Shown here: positions 1 through 9,696 of the stretch, one piece after another
Position numbering within the stretch: the stretch's first letter is position 1
Layout of the letters: each line of letters opens with the position of its first letter
Origin: Dinoroseobacter sp965279125
GTDB lineage: Bacteria; Pseudomonadota; Alphaproteobacteria; Rhodobacterales; Rhodobacteraceae
Direction: 5' to 3'
Assembly: GCA_965279125.1 (NCBI GenBank)
Contig: CBDIHL010000039.1
Coordinates: 62,001 to 126,000, forward strand
DNA: 64,000 nucleotides
Notes under the pieces: generated by a model
Told to the model about the DNA's origin: nothing
What the model saw: only the letters and a program-made list of their open reading frames with translations
Database searches by the model: none
Translations under genes and position numbers: made by a program

Positions 1-829
1 AGGAAGCCGGACCCTCGGTCCCTGTCGAGGTGCTGGGTCTGAACGGCACGCCCGAAGCGGGTGACGTGCTGAACGTGGTGGAAACCGAAGCCCAAGCGCG
101 GGAGATCGCAGAATACCGCGAGCAAGCCGCCAAGGACAAACGGGCCGCTGCGGGCGCTGCAACGACGCTGGAACAGCTGATGGCACGGGCCAAGGATGAC
201 GAAAGCGTCACCGAAATGCCGATTGTCATGAAAGCCGATGTGCAAGGCTCCGCCGAAGCCATCGTCCAGGCGATGGAGAAGATCGGCAACGAGGAAGTGC
301 GCGTGCGCGTGCTGCATTCGGGCGTTGGCGCGATCACGGAAAGTGACATTGGTCTCGCGGAAGCCTCCGGCGCGCCGGTTTTCGGCTTCAACGTGCGGGC
401 CAATGCGCCTGCGCGGAACGCGGCCAGCCAAAAGGGCGTCGAGATTCGCTATTACTCGGTGATCTACGATCTTGTGGACGATGTGAAACAGGCCGCTTCT
501 GGCTTGCTCAGCGCCGAGATCCGCGAAAAGTTCATCGGCTATGCCACCATCAAAGAGGTCTTCAAGGTCTCGGGCGGTGTGGGTCGTGTTGCGGGGTGTC
601 TTGTGACCGAAGGCGTTGCACGTCGCTCGGCCGGTGTGCGTCCTGCTGCGCGACAACGTGGTGATCCACGAGGGCACGCTGAAAACGCTCAAGCGCTTCA
701 AGGACGAGGTCAAAGAGGTCCAGTCCCGGTCAAGAATGCGGTATGGCGTTCGAGAATTACGAAGACATCCGCGCCGACGATGTCATCGAGATCTTCGAGC
801 GCGAAGAGGTCGAGCGTTCGCTCACCTAA
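1..829 (+). CDS. infB: Translation initiation factor IF-2, C-terminal part (5' end outside window; two frameshifts)
   Basis: IF-2 is the GTPase that places initiator tRNA on the 30S ribosome. Only the C-terminal third is here, open from the first bases of the window. It covers the domain III region (MKADVQGSAEAI) and the C-terminal fMet-tRNA-binding domain (TIKEVFKVS, VAGCLVTEGVARR). The frame breaks twice. One extra C at 642-643 separates VARRSAGVR from LLRDNVVIHEG. A second extra C in the run at 725-727 separates VKEVQS from GQECGMAFENYED. Correcting both gives the family's usual C-terminus ending EEVERSLT and a TAA at 827-829. An essential gene with two homopolymer insertions is best explained by sequence error. 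A bidirectional terminator follows. Confidence 0.95.
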
Positions 830-852
830 GCCTCAGCCACGCAGATAAAGAT

Positions 853-890
853 ATGCAAAGGGCGGTCCGATCGGGCCGCCCTTTGTGCAT
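853..890. terminator. Bidirectional intrinsic terminator between infB and mutT
   Basis: A GC-rich inverted repeat, AAAGGGCGG at 857-865 and CCGCCCTTT at 876-884, encloses a shorter CCGATCGG palindrome, with A-rich and T-rich flanks. It fills the gap between the convergent infB and mutT stops, so it can end transcription from both sides. Confidence 0.75.
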
Positions 891-1289
891 CTACAGCCAA
901 TCCCTCAAGATCGGGATCAGCGGGATATCTGCGGCGGGCATTGGATAATTCCGCAACTCGTTCGGGCGCGCCCATGCGAGGGTTTGCCCCTCCTTCGGCT
1001 GCGGGGTGCCGTTCCATTTGCGACAGGCAAAGAGCGGCATCAGCAGGTGAAAGTCGTCATAGCTGTGGCTGGCAAAGGTCAGCGGTGCGAGGCAGCTTTG
1101 CCACGTGTCGATGCCCAATTCCTCGTGCAGCTCGCGGATCAGCGCGGCTTCGGGCGTTTCACCCTGTTCGACCTTGCCGCCGGGGAATTCCCACAGGCCG
1201 GCCATGGATTTACCCTCGGGTCGCTGAGCCAGCAGCACGCGCCCGTCTTTGTCGATCAAGGCGACGGCGGAAACGAGGACAACTTTCAC
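891..1289 (-). CDS. mutT: MutT-type Nudix hydrolase (8-oxo-dGTP diphosphatase)
   Basis: This 132-residue protein would remove oxidised dGTP from the nucleotide pool and so prevent A:T to C:G transversions. The Nudix box is complete at about residues 38-60 (GKVEQGETPE...RELHEELGI), preceded by RPEGKSMAGLWEFPGG as in true MutT proteins. The GTG start at 1289 overlaps the argJ stop codon in a GTGA junction, which implies translational coupling. argJ-mutT is a common alphaproteobacterial neighbourhood. Length matches the family. Exact substrate (8-oxo-dGTP or another damaged nucleotide) is inferred from family, not seen. Confidence 0.9.
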   Translation of the reverse strand: MKVVLVSAVALIDKDGRVLLAQRPEGKSMAGLWEFPGGKVEQGETPEAALIRELHEELGIDTWQSCLAPLTFASHSYDDFHLLMPLFACRKWNGTPQPKEGQTLAWARPNELRNYPMPAADIPLIPILRDWL

Positions 1290-2531
1290 GAGCGGTAATC
1301 CGCATTGATGGTGATATAGCCATGGGTCAGATCGCATGTCCACATGGTCGCAACCCCGTCGCCCAGCCTCAGATCGACGGCAATCACCAGATCGGTTTGC
1401 GTCATGTAAGCGGCCCCTGCCTCTTCGGTGTAGCTTGGCGCGACCCAGCCGTTCTCGGCGACCAGGCACATCCCCGAAATGGATGGTGATCCGGTCGCGA
1501 TCCGCCTCAGCCCCGGCTTTGCCGATGGCCATCACGATACGACCCCAGTTGGGATCCTCGCCCGCAATCGCGTCGGTCTTGACCAGCGGCGAGTTGGCAA
1601 TGGCTTTGGCGACCTTTTCGGCATCCGTGGTTGACGCGGCACCGCTTACGGCGATCTCGACAAACTTGGTGGCCCCTTCGCCGTCGCGCACGACCTGTGT
1701 GGGCAAGGTCGCGCATAACGCCGTGAAGGGCGTCCGCAAACACCTTGCCATTGGCACCGTCTGCATCGGAAATCTCGGCATTTCCGGCGGCACCTGTGGC
1801 CACAACCATCACGCTATCGGAGGTGGAGGTATCGCTATCGACCGTAATCGCATTAAACGTCACGCGGTTCAGATCGCTTACCAAGCCCTGCAAGACGGGC
1901 TGAGAAATCGCGGCATCGGTGAAGATATAGACCAGCATCGTCGCCATATCCGGTGCGATCATGCCCGATCCTTTGGCGATACCTGCGATTTTCACGAGGG
2001 TGCCATCGATCTGCACCTCAACCGTAGCCCCCTTGGCGAAGGTATCGGTCGTCATGATCGCGCGGGCGGCATCCGGCAGCGATGTCGCGTCCAAATCAGC
2101 GGTCAAAGTATCAACCACAGCGATGATCTTCTCATGAGGCAAAGGCTCTGCCGATCACGCCGGTTGAGGCGGTGAACACACGGGTCGCTGGCAGCCCGGT
2201 TTCAGCGGCAACCGCAGCGCAGAGCGCGTTGACCGAAGCTTGCCCACGATGCCCGGTAAAGGCGTTGGAATTGCCCGAATTTACGAGGATCGCAAGGCCC
2301 GACACCACCTGCTGCAAGCGCCAGCTTTTCTTGGCAATCCAGCACATTGGCCGATCTGGTGGCCGACCGAGTGAAGACCCCGGCAACGACAGCGCCGGGA
2401 TCTGCCACCGCCAGCATAACATCGAGGCGGTCTTTGTATTTGACCCCCGCTTTGGCCGCAGCAAACCGGACGCCGCGAATATCAGGCAGCGTCGGGAACG
2501 AGGCGGGCGCCAAGGGCGAAACCGGGGGCAT
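1286..2531 (-). CDS. argJ: Glutamate N-acetyltransferase / amino-acid acetyltransferase ArgJ (four apparent frameshifts)
   Basis: ArgJ moves the acetyl group from N-acetylornithine to glutamate in the cyclic arginine pathway and is cleaved autocatalytically before a conserved Thr. The N-terminus (DIRGVRFAAAKAGVKYKDR), the central AILVNSGNSNAFTG-like motif, KGSGMIAPDMATML near the processing site and the end THGYITINADYRS are all present but spread over three frames. Breaks lie near 2295-2315, at 2149, near 1698 and at 1465-1466. At the last three, deleting one base restores GEPLPHEKI, AHQVVRDGEGATKF and HFGDVLVAENGW. The reconstructed length, about 413 residues, is normal. The stop overlaps the mutT start, and ppiC lies 6 bases upstream. 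I treat the breaks as sequence errors; a real pseudogene would imply arginine auxotrophy unless argA and argE exist elsewhere. Confidence 0.88.
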
Positions 2532-2537
2532 GTGCGC

Positions 2538-3374
2538 TTAGTCCAGCAAAGAGGTGTCGCGGATCAGCGCGGCGTCGATCTCGACCTCAGCGCGCTCCAC
2601 CTCTGCGCCGTCGGTCAGGGCGGTCATGGCTTCTTGCACCGCCGCTTCACGCAACGCGCCTTCCAACTCGGCGCGCACCTCGTCCAGCGTCGGCGCGGGC
2701 AATTCGCGGGTCTCGTTCAGGATCACAACATGCCAGCCAAACTGCGTCTGCACCGGGGGCGAGACTGCGCCCACCTCCAGCGACATCACGGCCTCTTCAA
2801 ATTCGGGCACCATACGACCGGCACCAAACCAGCCCAGAGCACCGCCATTGGGGCCGCTGGGGCCGGTCGAAAACTCTTGCGCCAGCGCGGCGAAATCCGC
2901 GCCTTCGTCCAGTTGCGCGATCAGGGCGGCGGCTTCTTCTTCCGTCTCCACGAGAATGTGAGAGGCGTTGTATTCCTGCTGCGGCTCGGCATTGCCAACA
3001 GCTTCGTCATAGGCGGTTTGCACAGCCTCATCGGTCACGGCGGCATCTGCAGCACCTTGTAGAACGATATTGGCACGGTAGGCGCGCATCTCGTTTTCGA
3101 GGCCAAATTCAGCGCGGCTGGACAGATCTTCGCCCAGCGATTGCGACAGGGCTTGCTGCTGGATCAACTGGTCAAGAATACCGGTAAACAGCACATCATC
3201 GGGCAGGGCCTGATACTGCTCAGGCAGGTTCTCGGTCGCCACGATCAGGTGGCCGAGGGTGATATCGACACCGCCAACGGTGGCCAAAACAGAGCTGGCG
3301 TCTTGGGCCGAAGCAGGGGTCGCGAGCGCTGCACATAGGGCAAGCGCCGACAGGCGAGAAACGGAAAATTGCAC
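2538..3374 (-). CDS. Periplasmic parvulin-type peptidyl-prolyl isomerase
   Basis: This 278-residue protein has an N-terminal signal peptide ending ATPASAQ and a SurA-like helical region. A parvulin rotamase domain follows at roughly residues 125-220 (ASHILVETEEEA, FSTGPSGPNGGALGWFG, MVPEFEEAV, TQFGWHVV). It should speed proline isomerisation and assist folding of exported proteins in the periplasm. The GTG start at 3374 is chosen because AGGAG lies 8 bases upstream and it gives a clean signal peptide; longer readings lack both. It precedes argJ by 6 bases and is divergent from secA, which fits a secretion-related context. Confidence 0.88.
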   Translation of the reverse strand: MQFSVSRLSALALCAALATPASAQDASSVLATVGGVDITLGHLIVATENLPEQYQALPDDVLFTGILDQLIQQQALSQSLGEDLSSRAEFGLENEMRAYRANIVLQGAADAAVTDEAVQTAYDEAVGNAEPQQEYNASHILVETEEEAAALIAQLDEGADFAALAQEFSTGPSGPNGGALGWFGAGRMVPEFEEAVMSLEVGAVSPPVQTQFGWHVVILNETRELPAPTLDEVRAELEGALREAAVQEAMTALTDGAEVERAEVEIDAALIRDTSLLD

Positions 3375-3613
3375 GAGGAAAACTCCTATAGTCTGCTGGG
3401 CATTCGCGATGCCTTGAAGCTGCGGCGCGTGGGCCACGTTGACAGTCGAAAAGCGGCCCCTTATGTGCCCAAGGTAACCCCCGGAGGCCATTGGCCGCAC
3501 CGCCTTTGACGCCGTTCTATGACGCTGGCAAAGCGTGGGCAAGCGCAGAGCACCGGGTCGAAGTTCACGAACGGTCACATAAGCGACCGCAACCGAGTTG
3601 GAACCGCAGGCAT

Positions 3614-6315
3614 ATGCTGGGACTGGGCACGATTTCTAAGAAGGTGTTTGGCACGCCGAACGACCGCAAAGTCAAAGCGGTGCGTCCGCTGGTCGAAAAG
3701 ATCAACGCATTGGAGCCTGAGTTTCAGGCCTTGAGCGACGAAGGGTTGATCGCCAAAACCGAAGAGTTCAAATCGCGGGCAGCACAGGGCGAAAGCCTCG
3801 ATGACCTGCTGCCTGAAGCCTTCGCCAACTGTCGGGAGGGCGCACGCCGCGCCCTTGGCCTGCGGGGCTTTGACACCCAGCTGATGGGCGGCATCTTCCT
3901 GCACCAGGGCAACATCGCCGAAATGAAGACGGGCGAGGGCAAGACCCTCGTTGCGACCTTCCCGGCCTATCTGAACGCGCTGTCGGGCAAGGGTGTGCAT
4001 ATCGTCACCGTGAACGACTATCTGGCGCGTCGGGATGCGGAATGGATGGGCAAGGTTTATGCGCAGCTTGGCATGACCACGGGCGTTGTCGTGCCGCAGC
4101 AGCCCGAAGACGAGAAGCGCGCGGCCTATGCCGCCGACATTACCTATGCGACCAATAACGAGCTTGGGTTCGACTACTTGCGCGACAACATGCGCTCCAA
4201 GCTCGAAGAAATGGCGCAGCGCGGGCATAATTTTGCGGTGGTGGACGAAGTCGACTCGATCCTGATCGACGAGGCGCGCACGCCCTTGATCATCTCCGGC
4301 CCTGCCGCAGATCGGTCCGAGCTTTACACAACGATTGATGCGCTGATCCCCGAGATCAGCGACACGCATTACACGCTGGACGAAAAGACCCGCAACACGA
4401 CCTTCAGCGATGATGGCAACGAGTTCATCGAAAAGCGCTTGTTGGAAATGGAGATCTTGCCAGAGGGCCAGTCGCTCTATGATCCGGAATCGACAACGAT
4501 TGTTCACCACGTCACCCAAGCTCTGAAGGCCCATAAGCTGTTTCAGAAGGATAAGGACTACATCGTCCGCTCCGGCGAGGTGGTTTTGATCGACGAATTT
4601 ACCGGGCGCATGATGCCGGGACGCCGTTTGTCGGACGGTCTGCATCAGGCAATCGAAGCGAAGGAAGGCTGCCAGATCCAGCCCGAGAATGTCACGCTCG
4701 CCTCGGTCACCTTCCAGAACTACTTCCGCCTTTATGGGAAGCTGTCGGGCATGACCGGCACTGCGACCACCGAAGCGGAAGAGTTCGATACAATCTACGG
4801 GCTCGGCGTTGTTGAAGTGCCAACCAACCGCCCCATCGCGCGGATCGACGACCATGACGCGGTATACCGGACGGCGGAAGAAAAGTATCAAGCCGTTGTG
4901 CAGTCCATCAAAGAAGCGCACGCTAAGGGCCAGCCGGTGCTCGTCGGCACGACCTCCATCGAGAAGTCCGAAGACCTCGCCCGTCGCCTGACCGAAGCGG
5001 GCATCCCGCATAACGTTCTGAACGCGCGCCAGCACGAGCAGGAAGAAGCGCAGATCGTGGCGGATGCCGGCAAGCTTGGTGCTGTCACGATTGCGACGAA
5101 CATGGCCGGGCGCGGCACGGACATCAAACTTGGCGGCAATGTCGAGTTTCAGGTGATGGAAGCGATTGCGGCCAACCCCGAAGCGAACCCGGACGATATT
5201 CGCGCAGAGATTGAAGCCAAGCATGACGCCGACGAGAAGGCTGTTAAGGACGCGGGCGGTTTGTTCGTTCTTGCGACCGAGCGGCATGAAAGCCGCCGCA
5301 TCGACAACCAGCTGCGCGGACGCTCAGGCCGTCAGGGTGATCCGGGCAAATCCTCGTTCTACCTGTCGCTCGAAGACGATCTGATGCGTATTTTCGGGTC
5401 TGACCGGCTTGAGAAAGTGCTGTCGGGTTTGGGCATGAAAGAAGGCGAAGCGATCATCCATCCTTGGGTGAACAAGTCGTTGGAAAAGGCCCAAGCGAAG
5501 GTCGAGGGGCGCAACTTCGATATCCGCAAGCAGTTACTTAAGTTTGACGATGTGATGAACGATCAGCGCAAGACGATCTTTGCGCAGCGGCTTGAGATCA
5601 TGGAAACCGACGATGTTGCCGAGATCACACAAGACATGCGCCATCAGGTCATGCGACGATCTTGTTGACCAGTACATGCCGCCGAAAACCTATGCCGATC
5701 AGTGGGATACCGAAGGGCTGCACAACGCCGTTCTGGAACAGCTGGGCTTGGACGTGCCGGTCGTGGACTGGGCCGATGAAGAAGGCGTGGACGACGCTGA
5801 CATTATCGAGCGTTTGGAAAAAGCCAGTGACGAGATGATGGCCGCCAAAGCCGCGCAGTTTGGCATCGACAACATGCGGATGATCGAAAAGCAGCTTTTG
5901 TTGCAGACGATTGACGGCAAATGGCGCGAGCATCTGGTGACGCTGGAGCATCTGCGCTCGGTCGTGGGTTTCCGCGGCTATGCGCAACGTGATCCGCTGA
6001 ACGAGTATAAGACCGAAGGCTTCCAGCTGTTTGAAGCGATGCTTGACGGTCTGCGCACCGAAGTGACCGAAAAGCTCGCCCGTGTGCGCGGTGCTGTCGG
6101 ATGAAGAGCAAAAAGCGATGTCCGATCAGATTGCCGAGCAGGCCAAGATGATGGGGGCCGCTGTGCCGCCAGAGGTTGCAGGCGGTGATTTCGAGCCCCT
6201 GATCGACGGATTTGTCGAAGATGACCCGACCACCTGGGGCAATCCCGGGCGGAACGAGGCCTGCCCGTGCGGGTCCGGCAAGAAGTTCAAGCAGTGCCAC
6301 GGACGGCTGGTCTAG
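3614..6315 (+). CDS. secA: Protein translocase ATPase SecA (two apparent frameshifts)
   Basis: SecA is the ATPase that drives preproteins through SecYEG. The ATG at 3614 gives the standard start MLGLGTISKKVFG. Walker A (MKTGEGKT) is near residue 105, and the helicase-type box VVDEVDSILIDEART near 208. Motifs GTTSIEKSE, NMAGRGTDIKLGG and QLRGRSGRQGDPG follow. The C-terminus carries the SecB/zinc motif CPCGSGKKFKQCHG. The frame is broken by one extra G at 5653 (HQV-IDDLVDQYMPP) and one at 6090-6091 (RVR-VLSDEEQKA). Corrected length is about 900 residues, as usual. SecA is essential, so sequencing error is the likely cause. A strong terminator follows. Confidence 0.96.
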
Positions 6316-6331
6316 ACTGACAGCAACAGAC

Positions 6332-6369
6332 AAAAAAGCGCCCCGCAAGTCGATTGCGGGGCGCTTTTT
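6332..6369. terminator. Bidirectional intrinsic terminator between secA and dnaJ
   Basis: A perfect 11-bp inverted repeat, GCGCCCCGCAA (6338-6348) and TTGCGGGGCGC (6354-6364), has a 5-base loop. It is flanked by six A on one side and five T on the other, so it works in both directions between convergent secA and dnaJ. Confidence 0.92.
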
Positions 6370-6390
6370 CGTGTCTCGTTTAGGGTGGGT

Positions 6391-7545
6391 CTAGCTGGCG
6401 ATCCCGTCCCAGAATTTCTTGACCGTCGAGAAAAACCCAGAGGTCTCAGGATGGTTGTCATCGCTTAGCTTTTCGAACTCGCGCAGCAGCTCTTTTTGTT
6501 TCGAGGTCAGGTTCACCGGCGTTTCGACGGCGATTTCGATGAACATATCACCGGACCCGGCCCCGCGTAGTGCGGGCATACCCTTGCTGCGCAGGCGCAT
6601 CTGCTTGCCAGATTGGCTGCCTGCGGGGATTTTTACGCGGCTTCGACCCCCATCAATCGTCGGCACCTCGACATCGCCGCCAAGGGCTGCGGACGACATA
6701 CCCACGGGCACCCGGCAATACAGGTCATTGCCCTCGCGTTGGAAGATCGCGTGCTCTTTGACCTCAACGAAGATGTAGAGATCGCCGGATGGCCCCCCGC
6801 GCAGACCAGCCTCGCCTTCGCCAGCCAGACGGATGCGGTTGCCAGTCTCGACACCCGCTGGGATGTTCACGCCCAGCTGACGTTCGGTTTCTTCGCGCCC
6901 GGCACCCGCGCAGACGCGGCAGGGATTTTGGATGATCTGACCTTGGCCGTTACAGGTCGGGCAAGTCCGCTCCACCGTGAAAAAGCCTTGCTGCGCGCGA
7001 ACTTTGCCCATGCCGGTACAGGTCGGACAGGTCGTCGGCTCAGACCCGCCTTCCGCACCGGTGCCGCTACAGGTCTTGCAGCTGACCGAGCTTGGGACGG
7101 TTATGGATTTCTGGACGCCCGTATACGCTTCTTCCAGCGTGATACGCATGTTGTAGCGCAGGTCGGATCCGCGCGACGCGCGATTGCGGCCACCGCCGCG
7201 CGCGCCGCCGCCGAAACCACCGCCAAACAGATCCTCGAACACATCCGAGAACGCGCTGGCGAAGTCACCTTGACCGCCACCGCCGCCACCAAATCCGCCG
7301 GGGCGTCCGCCACCACCACCTTCGAACGCAGCATGGCCATAGCGATCATAGGCGGCCTTTTTTTCGGCATCCTTGAGGATATCGTAGGCCTCGTTCGCCT
7401 CTTTGAACTGGTCTTCGGCTTTGGGATTGTCGGAGTTGCGGTCCGGGTGCAGCTCTTTCGCTTTGCCGCGATAGGCCTTCTTGATCTCGTCCGCAGACGC
7501 GCCTTTATTCACGCCGAGCACGTCGTAATAGTCGCGTTTTGCCAT
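6391..7545 (-). CDS. dnaJ: Chaperone DnaJ (Hsp40)
   Basis: This 384-residue co-chaperone delivers unfolded substrates to DnaK and stimulates its ATPase. The J domain is at residues 1-70 with the HPD triad in ELHPDRNSDN. A Gly/Phe-rich linker rich in GGGG follows. The zinc region has four CxxCxGxG modules (CKTCSGTG, CPTCTGMG, CPTCNGQG, CRVCAGAG), then the substrate-binding C-terminal domains. The ATG at 7545 is preceded by AAGGGGA; an upstream in-frame extension lacks homology to J domains. It lies downstream of dnaK on the same strand, separated by a stable hairpin, and is probably expressed from the dnaK heat-shock promoter. Confidence 0.97.
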   Translation of the reverse strand: MAKRDYYDVLGVNKGASADEIKKAYRGKAKELHPDRNSDNPKAEDQFKEANEAYDILKDAEKKAAYDRYGHAAFEGGGGGRPGGFGGGGGGQGDFASAFSDVFEDLFGGGFGGGARGGGRNRASRGSDLRYNMRITLEEAYTGVQKSITVPSSVSCKTCSGTGAEGGSEPTTCPTCTGMGKVRAQQGFFTVERTCPTCNGQGQIIQNPCRVCAGAGREETERQLGVNIPAGVETGNRIRLAGEGEAGLRGGPSGDLYIFVEVKEHAIFQREGNDLYCRVPVGMSSAALGGDVEVPTIDGGRSRVKIPAGSQSGKQMRLRSKGMPALRGAGSGDMFIEIAVETPVNLTSKQKELLREFEKLSDDNHPETSGFFSTVKKFWDGIAS

Positions 7546-7571
7546 TGAGGTAGTCCCCTTCAAACGACGCA

Positions 7572-7598
7572 GGCCAGCCCGGATCAACCGGACCGGCC
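7572..7598 (-). other. Hairpin in the dnaK-dnaJ intercistronic region
   Basis: GGCCAGCCCGG (7572-7582) and CCGGACCGGCC (7588-7598) form an 11-bp stem, with two G-U pairs in the transcript, around a 5-base loop. There is no T-tract. It is therefore more likely an mRNA processing or stabilising element that sets different dnaK and dnaJ levels than a full terminator. Confidence 0.5.
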
Positions 7599-7617
7599 CC
7601 TAAACGTCAGACGTGCA

Positions 7618-9534
7618 TTAGCCGCGCTTGCGGTCGTCCAGATCCTCGAAGTCGGCATCGACGATATCGTCGTCCACACCACCGGGCTGGCCTTCGCCGT
7701 CCACAGCTTCTTCGCCCGCGTCTTCCTGCTGAGCTTTGTAAATCGCTTCGCCCAGCTTCATCGCGGCCTCAGTGAGGTTCTGGATGCCACCTTTGATCTT
7801 GCCAGCATCTTCCGTCTCGAGCGCTTCTTCGAGTGCACCAATCGCCAGCTCGATCACTTCGACGGTGGACGGGTCCACCTTATCGGAATGCTCTTCCAGC
7901 GACTTCTTGGTCGAATGCACCAGGCTTTCGGCCTGGTTCCGGGTCTCGACCAGTTCCTTACGCTCTTTGTCCGAATCGGCATTGGCCTCGGCATCGCGCA
8001 CCATTTGCTCGATCTCGTCATCCGACAGACCGCCAGAGGCTTGGATCGTGATCGTCTGCTCTTTGCCGGTGCCTTTGTCCTTGGCGCCGACAGACACGAT
8101 ACCGTTGGCATCGATGTCAAACGTCACCTCGATCTGCGGCATACCACGCGGGCTTGGCGGGATGTCTTCGAGGTTGAACTGACCGAGCATCTTGTTGTCG
8201 GCCGCCATTTCACGCTCGCCTTGGAACACGCGGATCGTCACGGCGTTCTGGTTGTCCTCGGCTGTCGAGAAGACCTGAGACTTCTTGGTCGGGATCGTGG
8301 TGTTGCGGTCGATCAGGCGGGTGAACACGCCACCAAGCGTTTCGATGCCGAGGCTCAGCGGGGTCACGTCTAGCAGAACAACGTCCTTAACATCGCCTTG
8401 CAGAACACCGGCCTGAATGGCGGCACCCATGGCGACAACCTCGTCAGGGTTCACACCTTTATGGGGCTCTTTCCCGAAGAAGTTTGTGACCTCTTCCATG
8501 ACCTTTGGCATCCGGGTCATACCGCCGACGAGAACGACCTCGTCGATATCGCCTTTGGTCAGGCCAGCGTCCTTGAGGGCTGCCTGGCATGGCTTGATCG
8601 ACGCCTTGATCAGATCGCCTACAAGGCTTTCCAGCTTCGCACGGGTCAGTTTCATGACCATGTGCAGCGGCTGACCGCCCTTGGGGTCCATCGAGATGAA
8701 CGGTTGGTTGATCTCGGTCTGGCTGGAGGACGACAGTTCGATCTTGGCTTTCTCCGCCGCCTCTTTCAGACGCTGAAGGGCCATCTTGTCTTTGGTCAGA
8801 TCGACGCCGTTCTCTTTTTTGAACTGATCCGCGAGGTAGTTCACGATCCGCATGTCGAAGTCTTCGCCGCCAAGGAACGTGTCGCCGTTGGTGGATTTCA
8901 CTTCAAACAGGCCATCGTCGATCTCGAGGATGGTGACGTCGAATGTACCGCCGCCAAGGTCATAGACCGCGATGGTTTTCGTTTCTTTCTTATCAAGGCC
9001 GTAGGCCAGCGCAGCCGCTGTCGGCTCGTTGATGATGCGCAGAACCTCAAGACCGGCGATTTTGCCTGCGTCTTTGGTGGCCTGACGCTGGGCGTCGTTG
9101 AAATAGGCAGGAACCGTGATGACCGCTTGGGTCACCTCGTCGCCAAGATAATCCTCGGCGGTTTCCTTCATCTTCTTGAGGATCAGCGCAGAAACCTGAG
9201 CGGGCGAAAACTTCTCGCCGTTCACTTCAACCCACGCGTCGCCATTGCCGCCATTGACGACAGCGTAAGGCAGGTTCTTGAGGTCTTTGGCCAGATGCGC
9301 ATCGTCGAAACGACGGCCAATCAAGCGCTTAACGGCGAAGACTGTGTTTTCGGGGTTGGTGACGGCCTGACGTTTGGCAGGCTGGCCGACAAGACGCTCG
9401 TCATCCGTGTAGCCGACGATGGACGGGGTCGTCCGCGCACCTTCGGAGTTTTCGATGACACGCGGTTGCGCGCCGTCCATGATGGCAACGCACGAGTTGG
9501 TGGTTCCGAGGTCGATACCAATGACTTTAGCCAT
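7618..9534 (-). CDS. dnaK: Chaperone DnaK (Hsp70)
   Basis: This 638-residue ATP-dependent chaperone folds new and stress-damaged proteins with DnaJ and GrpE. The nucleotide-binding domain starts with GIDLGTTNSCVAIMDG and contains VPAYFNDAQRQATKDAG, AVYDLGGGTFDVTILE and VVLVGGMTRMPKV. The linker DVVLLDVTPLSLGIET leads to the substrate domain and an acidic C-terminus (DADFEDLDDRKRG). The ATG at 9534 (MAKVIGIDLG) is the conserved Hsp70 start; longer in-frame readings run into the promoter. A sigma-32-like promoter lies about 115-145 bases upstream. Confidence 0.98.
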   Translation of the reverse strand: MAKVIGIDLGTTNSCVAIMDGAQPRVIENSEGARTTPSIVGYTDDERLVGQPAKRQAVTNPENTVFAVKRLIGRRFDDAHLAKDLKNLPYAVVNGGNGDAWVEVNGEKFSPAQVSALILKKMKETAEDYLGDEVTQAVITVPAYFNDAQRQATKDAGKIAGLEVLRIINEPTAAALAYGLDKKETKTIAVYDLGGGTFDVTILEIDDGLFEVKSTNGDTFLGGEDFDMRIVNYLADQFKKENGVDLTKDKMALQRLKEAAEKAKIELSSSSQTEINQPFISMDPKGGQPLHMVMKLTRAKLESLVGDLIKASIKPCQAALKDAGLTKGDIDEVVLVGGMTRMPKVMEEVTNFFGKEPHKGVNPDEVVAMGAAIQAGVLQGDVKDVVLLDVTPLSLGIETLGGVFTRLIDRNTTIPTKKSQVFSTAEDNQNAVTIRVFQGEREMAADNKMLGQFNLEDIPPSPRGMPQIEVTFDIDANGIVSVGAKDKGTGKEQTITIQASGGLSDDEIEQMVRDAEANADSDKERKELVETRNQAESLVHSTKKSLEEHSDKVDPSTVEVIELAIGALEEALETEDAGKIKGGIQNLTEAAMKLGEAIYKAQQEDAGEEAVDGEGQPGGVDDDIVDADFEDLDDRKRG

Positions 9535-9649
9535 ATGCTGAACTTCCTTTGTTCTGGCGATGTGTAAGAACCCGATCCGCCCTTGCGGCCTCGTGTCCAT
9601 ATCCCATGGTCCGGTGCCTTTCCGGGGCCCGTGACCGACTTCGTGGGGT

Positions 9650-9678
9650 ATATAGGGGGGGGTATGGGGCGCTGCAAG
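9650..9678 (-). promoter_or_regulatory. Probable heat-shock (RpoH) promoter of dnaK
   Basis: On the minus strand, CTTGCAG (9678-9672) is followed after 16 bases by CTATAT (9655-9650), inside a run of C. This matches the known alphaproteobacterial sigma-32 pattern of CTTG and CyTATnT with a C-rich spacer end. It lies between dnaK and divergent alkB. The assignment rests on sequence pattern and position only. Confidence 0.6.
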
Positions 9679-9696
9679 CATGAGGCGGGCTGAGAA

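Noticed and set aside
891..1805. One long ArgJ-MutT fusion protein
   Set aside because: The fusion appears only because an argJ frameshift puts the argJ middle part in the mutT frame. With the frame corrected, argJ ends in a TGA that overlaps the mutT GTG.
3575..5287. 570-codon open frame antisense to secA
   Set aside because: Complement of secA, without motif support.
6391..7587. Longer start for dnaJ
   Set aside because: J domains begin at MAKRDYYD; the extra 14 residues are not conserved.
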